This document shows, piece by piece, positions 59,452 through 64,000 of a DNA stretch of 64,000 bases. Below the pieces are notes generated by a model. That model made no database searches. It was not told the DNA's origin and saw nothing but the letters and a program-made list of their open reading frames with translations. Positions within the stretch are counted from its first letter, which is position 1. Each line of letters begins with the position of its first letter. Origin of the DNA: Xiphydria camelus (Eukaryota; Arthropoda; Insecta; Hymenoptera; Xiphydriidae); assembly GCA_963678675.1 (NCBI GenBank), contig OY783200.1, positions 24,752,190 through 24,816,189 of the forward strand, read 5' to 3'. The position numbers were made by a program, and so were the translations under genes.

Positions 59452-59687
59452 GACGGGAGCAACAACAACGGCTACGTCCCCTACGTGGATTACGCCCGGG
59501 ATTATATGCCACCCACCACTCAGGGTGTGGGCGCCTCCCGCGAATCCCTAAGCCGGATACCATCGGGAGGAATAATCTCCTCGAAAAAGATAGGAGTCAG
59601 CTCGAACAACATCGGCACCACGACGCCGCAAACGACACCGGTGATCGACCCGAGGTTCTCCGCCACCTACGGCAACCCCTACCTCAG
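59452..59687 (+). CDS. rst: rst exon 11: middle cytoplasmic tail
   Basis: It follows a 76-bp intron (acceptor GATTACAG|GAC). It encodes DGSNNNGYVPYVDYARDYMP, a Ser-rich section, NNIGTTTPQTTPVIDPRFS and ATYGNPYL plus AG (phase 2). The tyrosine-rich GYVPY block and DPRFSATYGNPYLR have close counterparts in Drosophila Roughest. The exon ends at CAG|GCGAGT, a GC donor. The only nearby GT (CGA|GTATTC) would leave phase 0 and run into a stop at once in the next exon. Confidence 0.88.
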
Positions 59688-60157
59688 GCGAGTATTCGAA
59701 ATAAACGCGGGGTATGAGTCCTCTCGGCTCAGGGGTCGACGCGAAGGGGGAATGAGAAATATTGCAGAAAACACGAGGAAATGCGCAATTTATACGCGAG
59801 TAAAACGATATTCGCGGGGTGGGTCCCATATATTTTCTATCCGACCTTCCTTCTCGAGAAGAACCTCGATGAATCGGAGATTTCACCGTTCTCTCCGAAA
59901 AAAAAAACAAGGAAAAGTGGAATGAAGAGTATCGACTCCAGAGATTTCGACTTCCGGCAAAATCCTGAGGGAGATAAGGAGCTCGATTAGTTCGGTCGAT
60001 GCGCGAAGGGGAGGGCGAAATCGTTGAACGCGAGTAAATGAACAACAGCGTTCCCGCGTTCCGAATGCGTTTCACGTCCGCCCCATTAGCGGGTCTGCGC
60101 GGCGAAGCTACGCCAACGGAAGGGAAGTGATCTATTAATTTCAACTTCAATTAACAG
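59688..60157 (+). other. rst intron 11 (470 bp, GC-AG type)
   Basis: Donor CAG|GCGAGT, acceptor TTAACAG. This is the only pair that keeps the NPYLR reading frame open into exon 12. If retained, the frame stays open to the stop at 59923-59925. Confidence 0.8.
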
Positions 60158-60287
60158 GATGTCCGCGGCTGAACAGCTCAGACACGCACCCCACACAGCC
60201 ATACCAGGTGTTACGCCTGCGCCGCCGCCCTACACTCAAGCAATGCGGATGAACAGCATGAATACCCTAAATGGTGCCGGACCACAA
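60158..60287 (+). CDS. rst: rst exon 12: distal cytoplasmic tail
   Basis: The acceptor AATTAACAG|G completes Arg (NPYL-R), then MSAAEQLRHAPHTAIPG, a proline-rich PAPPPYTQAM segment, and NTLNGAGPQ at CAA|GTAAGC (phase 0). PPPY is a possible WW-domain or SH3-type ligand (inference). Its length, 130 bp, is not a multiple of three, so skipping it would change the frame of the last exon. Confidence 0.9.
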
Positions 60288-60911
60288 GTAAGCAACGCTG
60301 ACCGCCAGTTAACTATTGGCGTTTATGCTCGAGGAATCCCGAAGAGTTAGGGATACCGTTAAATGCGTCTTCCTTTGAGACACCTCGCTTCATATTATCG
60401 ACTAACCAAGGAAACATCCCCCGATATCACTGCAAATTTACGCTCGTTAAGATAAAGATAAGCGTTTCAGCGATACCAACTATTTATGTTATGTTGGCGT
60501 ATTAATTTCATGGATTTAAATCGCATTGCGTTCCTAACACGGAATTTCCACGCGTTAAAATGTAACATGCAAAATACAACATACACCGAAGGCCGGTTGT
60601 ACAAAATTCAGTGTAACTCTTAAACACAGAGTCAAAAACAACGGTTCAACCAATCAGCGTTCGAGAATAAAGGCTCAAACTTCGTTTAAGATTTAAACTC
60701 GCACTGTGTGTGTACACTCGGTCCTGAGTTAAGACACGATATGAAACGTGCAAAAAGTGGCTTCAGCGAATTACACACATTAAATGTGTCATGTGAAACG
60801 GATAAAATTTGCAGTGATTCTAATAATAATAAAGGGGGTACCTAAAAGAAGCTTAAAAATATCTCCAATTTCTCCCCCATGTAATTCAGTCTTTCCTCCA
60901 CGATTTTCCAG
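60288..60911 (+). other. rst intron 12 (624 bp)
   Basis: Donor GTAAGC, acceptor GATTTTCCAG. If retained, exon 12 reads on for about 20 codons to a TAG ending at 60350. The segment 60590-60720 resembles a degraded short repeat (GGCCGGTTGTACAAAA start), but I see no matching opposite end. Confidence 0.8.
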
Positions 60912-61010
60912 GCACCACTCTCCGCTCACTACATCACCGGCGGTCCAAACGGCAGCGTAGCGACGGTGAAGCGCGCGTCGGCGGTGGGCACATTAGCGAC
61001 GCACGTATGA
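60912..61010 (+). CDS. rst: rst exon 13: C terminus with PDZ ligand and stop
   Basis: The acceptor GATTTTCCAG|GCA, phase 0. It encodes APLSAHYITGGPNGSVATVK, then RASAVGTLATHV and TGA (stop 61008-61010). The last three residues, Thr-His-Val (60999-61007), form a class I PDZ-binding motif. IRM proteins use such ends to bind PDZ scaffolds such as X11/Mint and Polychaetoid/ZO-1 in Drosophila. This fixes the 3' end of the coding region. Confidence 0.93.
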   Translation, partial: APLSAHYITGGPNGSVATVKRASAVGTLATHV

Positions 61011-62713
61011 GACAAGGTCCTTCCCAATTAGGATCAAATTCGTCGTCGATGCGTCGCGAACGTGATGGTGGAGCGCCCCATTCGGATCATCGCTGAAGCG
61101 CCGTCGCGCATCCACACTCGAGCCGTTACGTGAATCCGAGCGAGAGTTCCTGACGACGACGGTTACGCGGCGAGTCCGGGGCACCACATCCCCGCGCAAG
61201 GAGAGCGCGCTCGCCGAGTTCGCTGTACAACGAAATGTCCACGGTCACGGCGCTCGCTTGCTCAAGAGCGGCGCCGGGGCAGAGCGCGCGCGTTTAACGT
61301 GGAAACGGGGAAAATGAGAGAGTCGATAGTGGCTGCGTATTTCCCGACTGGAATACCGATATGGAATCCGTCGATGCTGGAAGACCTTTGGAGAACTGGT
61401 CCAACGAATGACTGCGGGGGTGGAAATCGAGAATGTGTGTCGATGTGTTGGGAAGAACTGGATCGAAGTTGAACCGAAAGAATTGACGTATTCTTGGAAG
61501 GGAGGTCGATTGCATGGGCTCGTGAAACTTCAACCACACGTCGACCGACCAAAACGACGACGATGAAGATCAGGATCATCGTACATCGGTCACAGGGAGC
61601 GTCTCTCACCCGAGTCGACGGAAGAAGAAACGACCTCGAGCTGACACTGGTTGCAAATGCGAGTGATGGAGAGAAAAAACGATCCTCGCGCTCGACGTCC
61701 GACGGGACCGGTTCTCTAAAGGTACCCGGGCCATTGGTACCCTTACGAGAGCTACAGGAGACACCGCGTCGAACGCGTTTTGAGCTTTGCGAACTTCAGG
61801 CGAGCTCTGACAAACGTTGACACCGAGTAGTCATCGAAGGAGAAGGGAAAGAACGGTCTCTCGATAGCTCAACGTTGGCAGACGCGGGGATACGTCGTCG
61901 CCCGTAAAAAGATAAGAGATATTGACAATCCTTGACGTACGTACGCACGTACTCGAAATCTCGTTGACTTTTACTTAGACTAGCGACGAGCGAGGAAGAG
62001 AGAAAGAAGCGGGGAAAGGGTACCGGTAGCGTCTTAGGTGTGGTAGCGTTTAGTTCAAAGATGCGAGGCATGTCCATGCGTCCCACCCACCGAATGTACC
62101 GATTGCTGGATTCGCGTCGACGAACGCACAATTTTAATAACGAATCGGCCGTTCGATCCCGCGCGTTGAAGCGGTGCCACGTTCCGTTCGTCCGCCGTCG
62201 CACGAAGCTCACCGTGGCGTCAAAGCTGCATAGATCATCCCCCGCGGTACATCGTCCGTGAGCATTGGATCGTCGTTGGGACGTCTACGCAACATCGATG
62301 CTTGCGCGATAAAAGGCAGTCGTGTTAAGGCGATAGTGAAACGAACAGGTGGCGTCGCGGCAACCCCCGATATGTATCACCGGTGAGAGACGGCACACCT
62401 CGGGAGCTCTTTTCGCGTGGCGTTGCTCCGCGCGTATAGGATATAAATATAGTTTCGCGAGCGACACACACACGTTTCTTTTCGTGTCGCGACACAGTTT
62501 CCACTGGCCTGAACGCGCGTTTCCGATCGAAGCGCGAATATGCCTTCGTAACGAAAGGGAAACCCCTCGATTATAGGCCGCGTTGTAAAATAGGTAGTTA
62601 AATAATGATTAGGTATATTATACACCTGTTGTCAATATGAACATAGAGCCTATAGATTGATGGCACTAAAATTAACTCTATCGAAGTAAGCGTGTTCGCG
62701 TGGAACGGCTTTG

Positions 62714-62721
62714 TGTAAATA
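62714..62721 (+). promoter_or_regulatory. Pumilio-type site in the 3' UTR
   Basis: TGTAAATA fits the Pumilio/PUF consensus UGUANAUA in the transcribed strand, about 1.7 kb after the stop codon in the AT-richer distal 3' UTR. An octamer can occur by chance, so this is only a candidate. Confidence 0.3.
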
Positions 62722-63152
62722 ATATATATTTAGCGTGTAAGGGAAAACGAGAGTCGTGTTTTTCGATCCAACGAGATACACGTACATTGATCGTACTTCG
62801 TCTCGTTTCTACCGTCGTTTCCTTTCGTATCGTTGGGGTTGGGTTTTTATACTCTTTCTCTCGGTTTCTCGGTGTACATACGTCTCGCGCGCCCGCGATA
62901 AAACAGAGAGTCTCGCAACCCCGCGTGTGCGAGGTTCGAAGGAAACGACCGCGGGATGTCGGACCCCGAGGGAAACCCCTTTTGCTCCTGGCCGGGAGGA
63001 TCGATCGAGTGACACTCGTCACGTGCGTGTTGAAGAGACTGAGGCGGGGATAACGTAGACGACGTGACGTGACGACTAATTCGAAGGGGGTTGATTACGC
63101 AGCCTTTACGTAACATTTTAAGTCTATCTGTGATACTTCCTGGGGGGTAGGG

Positions 63153-63158
63153 AATAAA
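63153..63158 (+). terminator. Candidate poly(A) signal of rst
   Basis: AATAAA is followed within about 45 bases by GTGCTG- and TTGGTGT-type GT-rich sequence. It is the nearest canonical hexamer downstream of the rst stop codon. The AATAAA at 63363 is an alternative. Confidence 0.45.
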
Positions 63159-63649
63159 TAACTCGTTCTACGAATATTTTAGCGTGCTGACTCGAGAATA
63201 TCGCACAATATTGGTGTAATACTTTCGCTTTAACCTTCTTTGGATGGAATTTGAACCACATTCGTTTTCGCGAATCCTCACATAAAAGCCGGGGAATATT
63301 TCTACATCCTCCGACCTACCAGACACATTGAGGATTTTGGATACATTGAATTCTTATTGACAAATAAAGTCAACGTAGTATTTTTTAAGGGTTTGAATGA
63401 TCTACTATTGTTGAAAATTATTCCGCGAGCCCAATTAGAGTGCCGCAGAAAAAATATTTAATGCAGCATATAGCGAAGCTTTCTAAAAATTCTGCTTCGA
63501 AACAATCTTCTCACTTAACTAAAGGCAGTGTAATCAACTTCAAAACCTATTCATCGTCTTTGTCATATTTGTATCACAAATAATCGGAGTTATAAAGTCA
63601 GACGTCTCATCAACACTAATAATTCAATGAAATATCTGATCCTTCCTCC
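63159..63649. other. Downstream flank of rst; no gene seen
   Basis: AT-rich sequence with a second AATAAA (63363-63368). No open frame of note. Confidence 0.5.
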
Positions 63650-64000
63650 ATAAAATCCACAATATCTCTACGTTCCTTTGAGATTTTTAAAATAAATCTA
63701 TTAATTTTAGAATCATCATGAAAAAATACATCGAATAAGATGCTCCAGAATTCGATTCTAGATTTCGATTTCCTTGAAAAATTTATTTTCAATTTTTCGT
63801 AGAAATTGAAATTTCTGCAATCGATCGTTGAATTGCCCTATCTTGTGTAGTTTTTTGTGTGCTGATTACGGAAAGCACGGTTATTTGGTTGATATCACAA
63901 AGGAAATATGAAATATCAGCGATTTTATACACGAGAAAATCATTTTTTCCCGTAAAATCACTCATATCTCTATATTCTTCGATTCCAGATATTTCGATTA
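63650..64000. repeat. Fold-back family F1, third locus, runs off the window
   Basis: ACGTTCCTTTGAGATTTTTA, GAATCATCATGAAAAAATAC and CATCGAATAAGA are followed by an inverted unit with GTGCTGATTACGGAAAGCA and TATCACAAAGGAAATATGAA. Order and spacing match the units at 2631-3345. It is truncated by the window edge. Confidence 0.82.

Larger units (their letters stand above)
32244..61010 (+). other. rst: rst/kirre gene, overall structure (12 coding exons seen)
   Basis: Gene-level entry. Twelve coding exons join in frame into 823 codons plus TGA. The product is a type I membrane adhesion protein of the irre cell recognition module, the insect counterpart of vertebrate Neph/KIRREL. In Drosophila, Roughest and Kirre bind Sns/Hbs across cell contacts during myoblast fusion, nephrocyte diaphragm formation, eye patterning and axon sorting. 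Seen here: five Ig domains, a transmembrane segment, a long tail and a C-terminal THV. The tail motifs GYVPYVDY and DPRFSATYGNPYLR recall Drosophila Roughest, whereas the THV end recalls Kirre. This could be the single ortholog that predates the fly duplication (inference). Introns range from 76 bp to 12.6 kb. The 5' end is missing. Confidence 0.95.
61011..63158 (+). other. rst: Probable 3' UTR of rst
   Basis: There is no coding signal after the TGA. The first AATAAA I find downstream on the + strand is at 63153-63158; a second is at 63363-63368. The interval is CpG-rich to about 62580, then AT-richer. Several overlapping frames are open here, but none matches a known protein. The UTR length (about 2.1 kb) is inferred from the poly(A) signal only. 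Confidence 0.6.

Noticed and set aside
59548..60150. 200-codon minus-strand frame opposite rst exon 11 and intron 11
   Set aside because: It is the antisense shadow of a real exon continued by chance into the intron.

Overview
The window is nuclear DNA from an insect, most likely a hymenopteran (an ant, bee or wasp). GC- and CpG-rich patches alternate with AT-rich stretches, (CT)n/(GA)n microsatellites are common, many short fold-back (MITE-like) elements are present, and the one recognisable gene is split into many exons. No bacterial, viral or organellar gene organisation was seen. The species is not determined.

I can support one protein-coding gene. It is on the + strand, with twelve coding exons between 32244 and 61010, and encodes an irre cell recognition module (IRM) adhesion protein of the Roughest/Kirre (Neph-like) family. 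Read in frame, the exons give 823 residues plus a stop: a hydrophobic signal-peptide core, five immunoglobulin domains with all ten conserved cysteines, a transmembrane helix, and a long cytoplasmic tail ending in Thr-His-Val, a class I PDZ ligand. Every exon junction keeps the frame. The initiator ATG is not in the first exon seen, so at least one 5' exon lies upstream, inside 1-32243 or before the window. The intron after the NPYLR motif has a GC donor (GC-AG). Leaving either of the last two long introns unspliced would give a protein without the PDZ ligand. The likely 3' UTR is about 2.1 kb and contains a Pumilio-type site.

Layout. 1-32243: no supported gene, presumably 5' flank or a giant first intron, holding fold-back elements, tandem arrays (6004, 13831, 14580, 16716), microsatellites, a piggyBac-like TTAA element (19919) and a diffuse repeated motif (28875-30600). 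32244-36528: two exons (Ig1, start of Ig2). 36529-49170: a 12.6-kb intron packed with at least ten mobile-element remnants, including an 880-bp near-perfect palindrome that carries the 3' end of a DDE transposase. 49171-61010: ten exons (rest of Ig2 to the C terminus). 61011-63158: probable 3' UTR. 63650-64000: a copy of a fold-back repeat also present near 2.8 kb and 37.4 kb.

I did not find a new multi-gene system. The points most worth checking are the GC-AG intron and alternative C termini, the missing 5' exon, the transposase-bearing palindrome inside a transcribed intron, and several repeat families shared between distant parts of the window.
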